A stretch of 53,765 nucleotides of DNA from positions 1-53,765 of IMG/VR virus record IMGVR_UViG_3300023181_000008, one strand, 5' to 3'. The stretch is from a virus. The notes beneath the pieces are model-generated. The model worked only from the letters and a program-made list of their open reading frames with translations, was not told where the DNA came from and did no database searches. Both the position numbers and the translations under genes were made by a program. Positions 39,671 through 47,813 of the stretch are shown here, in pieces (the first letter of the stretch is position 1; the number at the start of each line of letters is the position of its first letter).

Positions 39671-39943
39671 TTATGTATTTGGATTTGTAATTATTGCCCA
39701 GTATTGTACATCTGTTACATCCCATCCTATGTAATCCCCTTCAGGCGTTTCTATACCATGTGGTTCAGACAACACAACCAAATATTTTTCCCATCTTGAT
39801 TCATTATTTACGTTGTTAAAAACATTTATAGCAACTAAAAATGGTTCTTGGGGGCAGTTATTGTTTTCAATCCATGAGTATTTTTCATTTGTTTCGTAAG
39901 TAATATCTACGAAATGTTTGTCGTTTATATTTATCCAATCCAT
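39671..39943 (-). CDS. DUF551-related hypothetical protein (90 aa)
   Basis: 90 residues, ending in ETPEGDYIGWDVTDVQYWAI, like other small phage proteins related to DUF551. Function unknown. Confidence 0.58.
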   Translation of the reverse strand: MDWININDKHFVDITYETNEKYSWIENNNCPQEPFLVAINVFNNVNNESRWEKYLVVLSEPHGIETPEGDYIGWDVTDVQYWAIITNPNT

Positions 39944-39946
39944 AAT

Positions 39947-40267
39947 CTATATCTTTTTAAGTATTACAAGTTTTTCAATAAGGTTGTTTTCGGCTGCTGA
40001 ATTGGGATTAGTAAAATGCAGCCCGTTTGCTGATAGTATGATTCTAAATTCTTTTGGAGTTATTCCGTATAAGCACGCAACATCGAAGTCAATAGTGTCG
40101 GCGGTAACTGTGCCTAAAATTTCAAATGTTCCATTGCCTACTTTTTGAGAACCATAGAAATTTTTAACATAAGTGTCTCCTTCATGTGCTATAAGGTAAT
40201 TTTCTTTAGCATCGCCTGGCACACTCACAGCGATTAGTTCGGTTGGGGTTAATTGTTTAGGTTGCAT
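39947..40267 (-). CDS. Hypothetical protein (106 aa)
   Basis: 106 residues, starts MQPKQLTPTELIAVSVPGDA; beta-rich N-term with a compact helix-rich end. Overlaps the upstream small gene (40257-40424) by 11 nt. Unknown function. Confidence 0.62.
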   Translation of the reverse strand: MQPKQLTPTELIAVSVPGDAKENYLIAHEGDTYVKNFYGSQKVGNGTFEILGTVTADTIDFDVACLYGITPKEFRIILSANGLHFTNPNSAAENNLIEKLVILKKI

Positions 40268-40424
40268 GACTTGGTATGTTTAGGTTAATACTTTTTAAAA
40301 GCCTCGTACAGATACGTATTTTAAGCTCACAGATTCGGTATTGCTTACTGTTACAATCCATATCCTGTAAAATATCCTCATTATCAACGATGATATTCAT
40401 TAGTTTTGCTACGGGTTTAAGCAT
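40257..40424 (-). CDS. Small Cys-containing protein (55 aa)
   Basis: 55 residues, MLKPVAKLMNIIVDNEDILQ with CNSKQYRICELKIRICTR, four cysteines. Found in the gap between the better-defined genes in the same orientation. It overlaps the start of 39947-40267 by 11 nt. Unknown function. Confidence 0.52.
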   Translation of the reverse strand: MLKPVAKLMNIIVDNEDILQDMDCNSKQYRICELKIRICTRLLKSINLNIPSHAT

Positions 40425-40426
40425 GG

Positions 40427-40639
40427 TTAATTTCTGTTATTAAATTCATTCTCAACCGAAAAATAAACATCAATTATTGTAGCACCGCTATCTTGTCGGG
40501 CTATCCAATTTTCTTCTTTACCATCATTAAAATGTATTTTTAACTCTAATGTATAGTCAGTAACAATTAAACGACTGCTTTCATAAAAGTTATTTCTAAG
40601 CAGCTTCATTAATCTTTTAAAGTATTTTTCTTTATACAT
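40427..40639 (-). CDS. Hypothetical protein (70 aa)
   Basis: 70 residues, basic N-term helix (MYKEKYFKRLMKLLRNNFYE), beta-rich middle (DYTLELKIHFNDGKEENWI). Unknown function. Confidence 0.6.
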   Translation of the reverse strand: MYKEKYFKRLMKLLRNNFYESSRLIVTDYTLELKIHFNDGKEENWIARQDSGATIIDVYFSVENEFNNRN

Positions 40640-40645
40640 CTTATT

Positions 40646-41194
40646 TTATTTATAAGGATTCTCTTTAAGTGTTGTTACGTCAATCGCAAGGCCGCGTTCT
40701 ATAAGTCCCCGGTAATCTATAAAGTGTTCATCAAGCCAGTCGAATAACTCGGATTGGTTGGGCACTTTCATTGCTTCGTAAGTTTCATCATCATTTTCAA
40801 CGGCTGAAAAACCACCAAATTGAAAATCAAAGTGTATATCTCCTGATTTAGCTAATGTCATTTTTAAGGCATGGAACGTTTTTAGTTCAAATTTCCTGTC
40901 AGGAAACGCAATCTTAGCCAGTTCTAAAAGCGGGGTAATTGTTTTGCCTTTAATGGTTATGGGAGTGGTTAGGTTTGGCGAGTTTAAAACCAATTTGCAC
41001 ATGTGTACAGGATAGGCATCTTTTCTTTCTTTAGAGTTTAGGCAGTAATCGCCAAATAGCTCTACAATGCCGTTGCACGTATGAATAGGGTTTGTTTCCA
41101 TTTCTTCATAAGGCACATCTAACTCGCTTATGAATTTGGCGCCATAAGGCAAATACCTGGCAATGTCTTTTGGTTGTAGTTTAGATTTCATCAC
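40646..41194 (-). CDS. Conserved phage hypothetical protein (182 aa)
   Basis: 182 residues; the N-term contains LPYGAKFISELDVPYEEMET and the C-term ENDDETYEAMKVPNQSELFD, resembling a family in Bacteroidota phages of unknown function. It has no catalytic motif visible. The first or second Met may be the start. Confidence 0.68.
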   Translation of the reverse strand: MMKSKLQPKDIARYLPYGAKFISELDVPYEEMETNPIHTCNGIVELFGDYCLNSKERKDAYPVHMCKLVLNSPNLTTPITIKGKTITPLLELAKIAFPDRKFELKTFHALKMTLAKSGDIHFDFQFGGFSAVENDDETYEAMKVPNQSELFDWLDEHFIDYRGLIERGLAIDVTTLKENPYK

Positions 41195-41206
41195 ACACGT
41201 TTTTAG

Positions 41207-41590
41207 TTACTTCTTTGTTTTATCAATTTCGCACCACTCATAAAATATTTCTGTGTTATCTCCTAAATAAAACCCTTTAGATAAGAGAAAGTAAACAGCT
41301 TTATACATTTGCCCTAAAGAAGCACTTTCAAAACCCCCATTAATTATATCTAACGCCCTTTCAATATGCTCTCCTTTCCATCCTAATAGTACGCCTAATT
41401 CCAATAACTCATCGTCATTGACGGAAGATAAATCCCTAAGATATAAAACATCTGCTTTTATATCTTCATCAATAGTATGCTCAGTTGGTACATATTTAAA
41501 CCCTGTCCCGCCTCCTGATTTTTGAATAGCTACCTCCTGACCCCAATATTTTGCAAAAAATCTCTTTTTATTCTCTAAATTGTTTTCCAT
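41207..41590 (-). CDS. Conserved phage protein, LENK-RF-YW family (127 aa)
   Basis: A relative of 9363-9764: begins LENKKRFFAKYWGQ and has LYLRDLSSVNDDELLELGVLL. Its C-terminus replaces the YALPWMGL motif by FYLGDNTEIFYEWCEI, so it is divergent in its last third. Function unknown. Confidence 0.72.
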   Translation of the reverse strand: MENNLENKKRFFAKYWGQEVAIQKSGGGTGFKYVPTEHTIDEDIKADVLYLRDLSSVNDDELLELGVLLGWKGEHIERALDIINGGFESASLGQMYKAVYFLLSKGFYLGDNTEIFYEWCEIDKTKK

Positions 41591-41694
41591 TGCTTTGGTA
41601 AGTTTATATATTTGATTTGTAATTTCATCTTGTCTACTTCTTTAACACTGCCGCTATAAATAAAGTGTTTTATACTTTTTGGTTCTTCCATCAT
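41575..41694 (-). CDS. Small hypothetical protein (39 aa)
   Basis: 39 residues, MMEEPKSIKHFIYSGSVKEV, with the stop overlapping the start of 41207-41590. It fits between neighbouring genes but nothing in it is diagnostic; a longer frame without a start codon runs upstream. Confidence 0.48.
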   Translation of the reverse strand: MMEEPKSIKHFIYSGSVKEVDKMKLQIKYINLPKQWKTI

Positions 41695-41711
41695 GTAGCA
41701 ATAATCGGGCT

Positions 41712-41864
41712 TTATCGGAACATTGCGCCTTTTGCAACTATAGCATCATTTAGATCTGTAAATCTATCATCCGCCATGTAATAAATCATTAGAGTTGTCC
41801 ATAAGTCAAATCCATATTTTACCGACACTTCGTCTTTAATCTGCTGTATTGCTTTACCTTCCAT
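41712..41864 (-). CDS. Small hypothetical protein (50 aa)
   Basis: 50 residues; MEGKAIQQIKDEVSVKYGFD followed by a helix. Starts inside the last 11 bases of the preceding gene. Composition is ordinary for this operon. Function unknown. Confidence 0.55.
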   Translation of the reverse strand: MEGKAIQQIKDEVSVKYGFDLWTTLMIYYMADDRFTDLNDAIVAKGAMFR

Positions 41865-42294
41865 AAATTAGTTTTTTAGCGGTGGGGGTTAGCTTTGGAC
41901 TTCTGTCTGTTAAAAATTCTACGGTATGATTTCCTTTTTCAAGTATTCTTTTATCTGCATAAATGCCATTTTCCTTATTAAAGGTCTTTTGCATTATGCT
42001 ATCGTATTCAAACCCCTCAAACAAAACCTTTGATTTGGCTTCTTCAAAAATAGGCTGTTCTTTTTCCCATCTATCCCATTCCGAATCAGCAGCAGGGCTT
42101 AATGGTTTTCCTAATAACAGATTACCATCGGCATCACAAGGCAAAAACATACCTAATGTAAGCGGCTGCGTAAGGAATTGGGCGTAATTCAAGCTAACAG
42201 AGTGGTATTCATTAAGCGGTATAAATCCGTTAGTGTACCCAAAGCTTAAATCTATAATGAATTTTGTGGCGGGAATTAATTTGTCTATCTGCAT
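41854..42294 (-). CDS. Conserved phage hypothetical protein (146 aa)
   Basis: 146 residues with NYAQFLTQPLTLGMFLPCD and SKVLFEGFEYDSIMQ, signatures of a conserved hypothetical family in Bacteroidota phages. Full length. Function unknown. Confidence 0.72.
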   Translation of the reverse strand: MQIDKLIPATKFIIDLSFGYTNGFIPLNEYHSVSLNYAQFLTQPLTLGMFLPCDADGNLLLGKPLSPAADSEWDRWEKEQPIFEEAKSKVLFEGFEYDSIMQKTFNKENGIYADKRILEKGNHTVEFLTDRSPKLTPTAKKLIYGR

Positions 42295-42307
42295 GGCTAA
42301 TCGTTTA

Positions 42308-42529
42308 TTATTTTAATATTGTCTGATTCCAGTTTATTAGCTCTAAAACTTCATCAACTGATTCTGTAACTTGGTACTGATAATCATTTCCAAAAGACAG
42401 TATTGTTTTACCATTTATTGAAAGTATATCAAATACTTTAGAGTAGTTTACCATTATAGGTTCGTTACTGGCATACACAGTTAAATTAATAAACCCTTTA
42501 ACCTGAGATCTAATTGAATTTCCTTTCAT
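42308..42529 (-). CDS. Hypothetical protein (73 aa)
   Basis: 73 residues, mixed alpha/beta (GKTILSFGNDYQYQVTESVD). Not recognised. Confidence 0.6.
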   Translation of the reverse strand: MKGNSIRSQVKGFINLTVYASNEPIMVNYSKVFDILSINGKTILSFGNDYQYQVTESVDEVLELINWNQTILK

Positions 42530-42553
42530 CTTATTTGTTTTTATATTTAATAA

Positions 42554-42862
42554 TTACCTATGTATGTATTTAATGTTAAAAGTTACGCTGTCGTTATTCT
42601 GCATGTACTCGCTAAGGTTAGCAGAGTAAAACTCCCAATTTTTACCCCGGCCAATAACTTCGTATGGGAATGGGTAATTGTTAGGTTTAAGCTCCCACAA
42701 CGCTTTATCGCTTGTTATGGTAATGTAATCCTCTTTCGAGTAGTCAGCGTGTATGCCTGGCGTTGCTGTTTGCTGTGTGTGGTGGTTTATTTTAACCGTT
42801 GCATTTCTGTAGTTTGATGCGCACCCTGTAAGCACCAAAAGTAAAATAGTTATATATCGCAT
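42554..42862 (-). CDS. Putative lipoprotein (102 aa)
   Basis: 102 residues with a lipoprotein signal (ITILLLVLTGCASNYR). The lipobox LTGC implies anchoring to a membrane; the mature part is beta-rich. Lipoproteins expressed early by phages often block superinfection, but no direct evidence is seen here. Confidence 0.7.
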   Translation of the reverse strand: MRYITILLLVLTGCASNYRNATVKINHHTQQTATPGIHADYSKEDYITITSDKALWELKPNNYPFPYEVIGRGKNWEFYSANLSEYMQNNDSVTFNIKYIHR

Positions 42863-42984
42863 AGCCTTGTTTGAAAAATTATATCGTTTGGATCTGTGTA
42901 CATTGCAATTGTAGGTTCATCGTCGTGTATAAATGAGTTGGCGATGTTTAAGTTGTGCCGGTTTACTATCTGTTGTGTTGTCAT
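42850..42984 (-). CDS. Small hypothetical protein (44 aa)
   Basis: 44 residues with AMYTDPNDIIFQ, a short sequence also seen in small phage proteins. ATG overlaps the stop of the first gene of the operon and its stop overlaps the lipoprotein start. Function unknown. Confidence 0.6.
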   Translation of the reverse strand: MTTQQIVNRHNLNIANSFIHDDEPTIAMYTDPNDIIFQTRLCDI

Positions 42985-43286
42985 TACTCTGTTGCTTTTT
43001 GCACGGCTATGCCTGCGTTAATAAAAAACTCTGCTAATTGTAGTTTAAACTCTTCCGGAACATAACCGCTGTTGTTTAATGATTGCAGTAAGGTTATAGC
43101 GTCCTGTGTTGCATGTAATAAGTCAGGACTGGCGGAAATTAGTTTAGCGTTACTCCTTGTGTCGGCTGTAATTTGATTTTCAGGCAAGTATACATGGCAT
43201 ACTACACAATTAGTGTCTCTGTCTACAACAGCGGTGTTTTTAAAGTCTTTTAAATCTAAGTCTAACACACTCCAGTTTGGTTTCAT
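42984..43286 (-). CDS. Conserved phage hypothetical, first gene of the early operon (100 aa)
   Basis: 100 residues from MKPNWSVLDLDLKDF. The upstream ATG at 43328 is before the promoter box 43315-43322 and is rejected. NAKLISASPDLLHATQDAI matches a common phage domain. First gene of the leftward early operon. Confidence 0.72.
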   Translation of the reverse strand: MKPNWSVLDLDLKDFKNTAVVDRDTNCVVCHVYLPENQITADTRSNAKLISASPDLLHATQDAITLLQSLNNSGYVPEEFKLQLAEFFINAGIAVQKATE

Positions 43287-43314
43287 AATAATTACGTTTT
43301 TAATTTGTATGGAG

Positions 43315-43322
43315 CAAATGTA
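43315..43322 (-). promoter_or_regulatory. Promoter -7 box (TACATTTG) of the leftward early operon
   Basis: TACATTTG, about 28 nt before the start at 43286. Divergent from the promoter at 43380-43387; the 57 bp between are very AT-rich and could be an operator region. Confidence 0.7.
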
Positions 43323-43379
43323 AAACAAACTTTTGAATAAATATTAATTATTTTAATTTTTTTATCTAATTATTTGTTG

Positions 43380-43387
43380 TATGTTTG
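43380..43387 (+). promoter_or_regulatory. Promoter -7 box (TATGTTTG) of the rightward recombination operon
   Basis: TATGTTTG, 26 nt upstream of ATG 43414. Together with 43315-43322 it forms a divergent early promoter region. Confidence 0.7.
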
Positions 43388-43413
43388 CGGAGTAATTAAA
43401 ACAAACTTTAAAA

Positions 43414-43626
43414 ATGAATATAGCAAAAGAAATTTACACGCAAATCGCTAATCATGTAGGTAATGAGAAGAAAATAAAAGGTCTTAGTCCTACACAACGT
43501 AAGCTTTTTAAATCAGGAGAATACAACCCTACTATAGGCACTATTAAAACAGTTCTTGTAGAGAACGGCATGCCTGCAACAATATGTATAACTTCCGGCA
43601 CTACCGAAACAACTATTAATTTTTAA
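43414..43626 (+). CDS. Putative DNA-binding protein (70 aa)
   Basis: 70 residues; IKGLSPTQRKLFKSGEYNPT...IKTVLVENGM has the pattern of the second half of an XRE-like helix-turn-helix, suggesting a small regulator next to the divergent promoters. The family is not certain. Confidence 0.62.
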   Translation: MNIAKEIYTQIANHVGNEKKIKGLSPTQRKLFKSGEYNPTIGTIKTVLVENGMPATICITSGTTETTINF

Positions 43627-43630
43627 GGTT

Positions 43631-43876
43631 ATGGGTAAGTATGTAATGCGAAAAGGTTTTGACGTCTCAAACACAGTAGGTCGGGCTAACAATATATCTA
43701 CAATAGCTTGCTTTAATTATGAAGCATTAAATAAAATTGTTAATTCTCCTTATTTTTCAGATTTACCCATAGTAAACATTGTAGGTGTTTGGAAACCTAA
43801 AGGCAGCCCCTCATTATTATGGGACGACTACAAAGCGAACAGCAGGAAGCAGAATTTTGGATTAAACAACAGATAA
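43631..43876 (+). CDS. Hypothetical protein (81 aa)
   Basis: 81 residues, beta-rich, FSDLPIVNIVGVWKPKGSPS. 4 nt after the regulator. Unknown function. Confidence 0.6.
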   Translation: MGKYVMRKGFDVSNTVGRANNISTIACFNYEALNKIVNSPYFSDLPIVNIVGVWKPKGSPSLLWDDYKANSRKQNFGLNNR

Positions 43877-43889
43877 ATAAATAATTATT

Positions 43890-44540
43890 ATGAGTACAGA
43901 GATCACATTATTGCCGGTACACGACATTATGACAATGGCACAGACATTTGCAGAATCAGGAATGTTTGCAGACACAAAACAAGCCGCACAGGCGTTCGTT
44001 AAGATACAAGCCGGACAAGAAATAGGCATAGCACCGTTTCAGGCAATGAGCGGCATCCATATTATACAGGGCAAGCCTACAATTGGCGCGGGCATAATGG
44101 CAGCTAAGATAAAAGGTAGTGGTAAGTATGACTACCGAATTACAACAACAAACGATAATATTTGCAGTATTGATTTTTTCCAGGGTAAAGAGAAGTTAGG
44201 CAATAGCACCTTTACTATTGAGGATGCTAAAAAAGCACAAACAAAAAACCTTGATAAGTTCCCCAAAAATATGCTGTTTGCCCGTGCCATATCTAACGGC
44301 TTAAAATGGTTCTGCCCTGATGTATTTAGCGGTTCTGTGTATGTTCCCGAAGAAATGCCGGAAGTTGAGCCACAAACGCATGATACTACTTATGAGGATC
44401 CAACAGCAGAAGACTTATTGAACTCCGCAGCTAACCTTGATGAATTGGCTAAAATATACACAAGCCTATCTAAATCCGATAAGGTACGTACAGCACAGCT
44501 AAAAGAAGAATTAAAAACCCGCTTAACACCTGCTGAATAA
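43890..44540 (+). CDS. RecT-like single-strand annealing protein (216 aa)
   Basis: 216 residues. Core of RecT-like phage recombinases: ESGMFADTKQAAQAFVKIQA, PTIGAGIMAAKIKGSGKYDY, FPKNMLFARAISNGLKWFCP. Annealing of complementary strands in replication and recombination. Works with the downstream PD-(D/E)XK nuclease as a RecE/RecT pair. Its C-terminus is a helical tail. Confidence 0.8.
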   Translation: MSTEITLLPVHDIMTMAQTFAESGMFADTKQAAQAFVKIQAGQEIGIAPFQAMSGIHIIQGKPTIGAGIMAAKIKGSGKYDYRITTTNDNICSIDFFQGKEKLGNSTFTIEDAKKAQTKNLDKFPKNMLFARAISNGLKWFCPDVFSGSVYVPEEMPEVEPQTHDTTYEDPTAEDLLNSAANLDELAKIYTSLSKSDKVRTAQLKEELKTRLTPAE

Positions 44541-45478
44541 TGGGAGCATCATCAGAAATGGCTATTCAAATGCAAGAGCAGGAGAATAGCCAATATTACG
44601 GCCTTATTGGTAGAATGCAGCGTAAAGAAGAAACGCTATCTTATTCAAGCCTTAAGGAATTTGGCAAGTCTCCGCGTAACTTTATAGCCTATAAGCTAAA
44701 AGAAAGAAGAGAGCAAACGGAATCACAAAAGTTTGGCAGCTTATGCGACTGTTTATTAACTGAACCCGAAAACTTTGATGAATTATTTAGTATTGTAGAT
44801 AACACCCCTACAACAGATAACCAATCAGGGTTTTGTAATGATTTAATTGCCGGAATTCATTTAGACGTGGCTTTTTCTAACAACTATTCAAGAGGTAAAG
44901 CATTGGAGTTATTTGCCCAATTCGAGCCTTATATATTAGCGGCAAAGGAGGGTAAAACAGTTATTACATCTAAGCTTAAAGAAGAAGCCGAAAAACTAAC
45001 ATCGGCTTTAAAACAAAGTCCTATTGTGGCGCAATACTTAGATGCATGCACTTCTTTTCAAAATAAAAAAGAATGGGAGTATAAAGGTTGGAAGTTTAAG
45101 GGGTTTACCGATTGTGAAGGACACAACCTTATTATTGATTTAAAGTTTACGGCTAACGCTGACCCCGATGCTTTTGAAAGATATATAATGAAGTATGATT
45201 ACTTTATGCAAATGGGAATGTATGCCGAAGCTCATGGCGGGTTGCCCGAATGCTTTTTTATATGCTACGACAAAACAGGCAATTTCTCTGTAATTAAATT
45301 GGATTATACACTTATTAATTATGGGACTCGAAAGTATCAGTATTTGGTTGAAAAGCTAAACCAATGCATACAACAAAACAGATGGTCGGAATCTTTTAAC
45401 TTTTTTGATGTGCAGCTAAGGACTGCATACAAACCTAAATGGGTAAAAGGCTTTGAAACTGATTTAACAGAAGATTAA
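44540..45478 (+). CDS. RecE-like PD-(D/E)XK exonuclease (312 aa)
   Basis: 312 residues. PD-(D/E)XK exonuclease of the exonuclease VIII type (DUF3799 family): FGSLCDCLLTEPENF, WKFKGFTDCEGHNLIIDLKF carry the catalytic E-D-E-K type positions. Resects dsDNA to yield 3' strands for annealing by the RecT-like protein. Overlaps that gene by one base. Confidence 0.85.
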   Translation: MGASSEMAIQMQEQENSQYYGLIGRMQRKEETLSYSSLKEFGKSPRNFIAYKLKERREQTESQKFGSLCDCLLTEPENFDELFSIVDNTPTTDNQSGFCNDLIAGIHLDVAFSNNYSRGKALELFAQFEPYILAAKEGKTVITSKLKEEAEKLTSALKQSPIVAQYLDACTSFQNKKEWEYKGWKFKGFTDCEGHNLIIDLKFTANADPDAFERYIMKYDYFMQMGMYAEAHGGLPECFFICYDKTGNFSVIKLDYTLINYGTRKYQYLVEKLNQCIQQNRWSESFNFFDVQLRTAYKPKWVKGFETDLTED

Positions 45479-45497
45479 TTAAACAAAAAACAATAGA

Positions 45498-45773
45498 ATG
45501 GAATTAACAGGACAGATTATCTACATTGGAGAAACAGGCACTTATGGGGCATCAGGATTTAGAAAACGAATTTTAGGACTTGAAATACCAGGGCAGTACG
45601 CGCAGAAAATAGGAGTTGAATTAACGCAGGACAAATGCGACTTACTTAACAACTATAGGGTAGGGCAAATGGTAAAGGTAAGCACTAACCTACGCGGTAA
45701 TATGGTAGAGAAGGAATTCGAAGAACCTAAGTTTTTCAACTCGCTACAGGCTTGGAAAATAGAACAAGCATAG
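45498..45773 (+). CDS. DUF3127 single-strand DNA-binding protein (91 aa)
   Basis: 91 residues. Starts MELTGQIIYIGETGTYG and has VSTNLRGNMVEKEF, FFNSLQAWKIE: the DUF3127 pattern, an OB-fold ssDNA-binding protein found in Bacteroidota and their phages. Last gene before the terminator 45784-45813. Confidence 0.88.
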   Translation: MELTGQIIYIGETGTYGASGFRKRILGLEIPGQYAQKIGVELTQDKCDLLNNYRVGQMVKVSTNLRGNMVEKEFEEPKFFNSLQAWKIEQA

Positions 45774-45783
45774 TAATACAACC

Positions 45784-45813
45784 AACCCGCCTCAATACTA
45801 ACGGGGCGGGTTT
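45784..45813 (+). terminator. Rho-independent terminator after the recombination genes
   Basis: AACCCGCC, 10-nt loop, GGGCGGGTT then TAAAAC. Strong GC stem with a short T tract. Genes from 45862 on may depend on read-through or on a further promoter that is not visible. Confidence 0.75.
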
Positions 45814-45861
45814 AAAACCACAAACTAACTGGCCGTTACGGTCGTAAAATTAAATAAGATT

Positions 45862-46084
45862 ATGGAAGATAAAGACATATACCCGCTAACAATTATATCT
45901 GATAGGTATTCGGGGTCATATTCGGGTGGTAATTTTTTAGCGTTTAACTTAGAACATAGTAATATACCCGCAGATTTTTGGAGACGTTAAGTCTGATAAA
46001 TACGATACACACCATAACTACACTATAGGCAAAGGCAACACCCCACAAGAAGCATTTGACGACCTCTATAGTAAACTAAACTAA
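45862..46084 (+). pseudogene. Frameshifted small phage gene (YSGSYSGG family)
   Basis: From ATG 45862 the frame gives MEDKDIYPLTIISDRYSGSY... and stops at 45990; the rest of the family continues in the +1 frame as GDVKSDKYDTHHNYTIGKG...TPQEAFDDLYSKLN to a TAA at 46084. One extra T in the TTTTT run near 45974-45978 would explain it. The joined product is typical of short phage proteins with a DRYSGSYSGG start and TPEEA end. Real frameshift or homopolymer error. Confidence 0.8.
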
Positions 46085-46089
46085 GCTGT

Positions 46090-46476
46090 ATGATAGTCTA
46101 CAACTCCCCGGAACACGCTAAGCAGCGACAAGAGGTTGAGCCGCCACCAACCGAACACATTGCCGCGTTAGTTTTCGTTCTTAATCAATTTATACCTAAG
46201 AATAGTATTGATGCACGAAATATGCTCCAACGCCTTATTTTTGACTACGAAAATCTTTCACACATGCGTGAGTATTCGCAAAAGTGGATTGACGTAAATG
46301 ACGCGTTGCCTGATGATGATTCAATAACTGTTTTAGTTTATGACAATTTAAAATGCATAACAGGTGTTGGTTATTATTATTGTTCAAACTGGACAACAGA
46401 GGATTCATTACACACGCCAAATTACTTAAACGTTACTCATTGGATGCCCCTACCCGAACCCCCTAAAACAAATTAA
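46090..46476 (+). CDS. DUF551-type phage protein (128 aa)
   Basis: 128 residues ending in NVTHWMPLPEPPKTN, with WIDVNDALPDDDSITVLVYD: the DUF551 signature (PF04448). N-term has a separate segment with a helical spacer. Unknown function. Relatives in this window at 28999-29307 and more distantly 39671-39943. Confidence 0.82.
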   Translation: MIVYNSPEHAKQRQEVEPPPTEHIAALVFVLNQFIPKNSIDARNMLQRLIFDYENLSHMREYSQKWIDVNDALPDDDSITVLVYDNLKCITGVGYYYCSNWTTEDSLHTPNYLNVTHWMPLPEPPKTN

Positions 46477-46477
46477 A

Positions 46478-46864
46478 ATGATAAAAGCAACAGATTTAAG
46501 AATTGGGAATTATGTCGAATGCTTTGGCTATAGATATGTTACCGAAATAAGAAAAGATAAGCTAAAAGTAGAGCACTATAAGGATGGTAAATACATTTCG
46601 GAATGGTCGCCACTATTTTCGATAGGAGGCATCCCCCTAACCGAAGATATTTTATTGAAGGCGGGGTTTACTAAAATCAACAATATGGATTCTTATTATG
46701 AAAAGATTATAGGTAATTTAAAAATATATTTTAATCATAAACACGGAGAATGTGAAATTTCAGTTTATGGTTATGGGCGTAGATTAAAGCACATTAAACA
46801 CCTCCACCAGTTACAAAACCTTTTATTATCACTCACAGGCGAGGAACTAACAATTAATTTTTAG
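46478..46864 (+). CDS. Conserved phage protein (128 aa)
   Basis: 128 residues; DLRIGNYVECFGYRYV at the start, GGIPLTEDILLKAGF in the middle and HQLQNLLLSLTGEELTI at the end are the conserved boxes of a family widely found in Bacteroidota phages. Function unknown. Confidence 0.78.
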   Translation: MIKATDLRIGNYVECFGYRYVTEIRKDKLKVEHYKDGKYISEWSPLFSIGGIPLTEDILLKAGFTKINNMDSYYEKIIGNLKIYFNHKHGECEISVYGYGRRLKHIKHLHQLQNLLLSLTGEELTINF

Positions 46865-46867
46865 ATT

Positions 46868-47206
46868 ATGACAATAGACGAGAAAATACAACACGTAGAG
46901 TCTGAATTAGAAGCGTTAAAACAACAAAAAGAGCAGGAGTCAAAAAAGGACTGGCCGGACGTTGTAGGTAAATGTTATTACCCTTATGCAAATTGTGTAA
47001 TTAAAGTGGTTAAGTTAACAGATTATGACCCTACGTATAATGAAATATCAGCCGATTGCATATCTATTAATATTGACAAAACAAGCGTTAGTGTTGACAA
47101 TGACAGTAGTTATAGTGATTTTAAGCTTGATTCAGAAATAAGTAAAGAAGTTTTTAACTCTTGGTACGACAAGGCCATTAATTTTATAAATGAACAAAAA
47201 ATATGA
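46868..47206 (+). CDS. Hypothetical protein (112 aa)
   Basis: 112 residues: N-terminal coiled coil (IQHVESELEALKQQKEQE), then beta-rich core and a C-terminal helix. Typical small phage protein; function unknown. Overlaps the next gene by 4 nt. Confidence 0.66.
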   Translation: MTIDEKIQHVESELEALKQQKEQESKKDWPDVVGKCYYPYANCVIKVVKLTDYDPTYNEISADCISINIDKTSVSVDNDSSYSDFKLDSEISKEVFNSWYDKAINFINEQKI

Positions 47207-47382
47207 TAACAATTTACAAAACCTTTTGGCGCAAAGAATGGCGTTGGAGGATTAAGGCGGCTAACGGAAAGATTATAGGCGCATCAACCGAGGGTTATAA
47301 AAACAGGGTTGATTGCGTGGATAACCTAAAAATGCTATACAACGTGTTAGACGAACAATATAATACCTTGTTTGAGTTATGA
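47203..47382 (+). CDS. DUF1508 (YegP-like) small protein (59 aa)
   Basis: 59 residues; WRKEWRWRIKAANGKIIGAS TEGYKNRVDCVDNLK follows the YegP/DUF1508 pattern (W.WR..A.NG.II..S..Y..K..C...). Common as a single-copy phage or chromosome-encoded small protein; role unknown. Starts at ATG 47203, overlapping the previous stop. Confidence 0.74.
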   Translation: MITIYKTFWRKEWRWRIKAANGKIIGASTEGYKNRVDCVDNLKMLYNVLDEQYNTLFEL

Positions 47383-47477
47383 TGAAACTACGTAAACAAG
47401 GAGATAGGCTTATGTTTAAAGCCTTGTTAATATCGGTAATATCAACAGCAGTTATTTATTTAAAGTATAAAGTTTAA
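47379..47477 (+). CDS. Tiny membrane protein (32 aa)
   Basis: 32 residues with one predicted span (ALLISVISTAVIYL). Overlaps the preceding gene by 4 nt. Function unknown. Confidence 0.52.
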   Translation: MMKLRKQGDRLMFKALLISVISTAVIYLKYKV

Positions 47478-47512
47478 ACCTCGCGATAATAGGTTAATCG
47501 CTAATTTTAGTT

Positions 47513-47770
47513 ATGGAAATAGGAGACAAAGTAGAGTGGTTCTCAAGCGGAACTAAAAAACAAGGTATTATTTTAGAAAAGATAAAACCCAATCAAGAGC
47601 CTTTAGATGTTATACTGCCATTACAGCAAACAAAGAAATACGTCTCTACTTATGGTGGAGGTAAAAAAAGAGACCATGAATCATACATAGTAGCCGTTGA
47701 TGGTAATACAAACAAGAGCAGAAAGAAGATATACTGGCCAATGGTAAGCCAACTTAAATCTGCTAAATAA
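47513..47770 (+). CDS. Conserved SH3/KOW-like phage protein (85 aa)
   Basis: 85 residues; IGDKVEWFSSGTKKQGIILE at the start and RDHESYIVAVDGNTNKSRKK...YWPMVSQLK at the end, the signatures of a small barrel-like phage protein family. Function unknown. Last gene before the terminator. Confidence 0.72.
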   Translation: MEIGDKVEWFSSGTKKQGIILEKIKPNQEPLDVILPLQQTKKYVSTYGGGKKRDHESYIVAVDGNTNKSRKKIYWPMVSQLKSAK

Positions 47771-47776
47771 AACCTC

Positions 47777-47813
47777 AAAGCCCGATACATTTCACGATGC
47801 ACCGGGCTTTTAT
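47777..47813 (+). terminator. Terminator between convergent operons
   Basis: AAAGCCCG, a loop containing a small inner stem, CGGGCTTTTATTA. Lies between the plus-strand accessory operon and the minus-strand endolysin gene. Confidence 0.8.
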
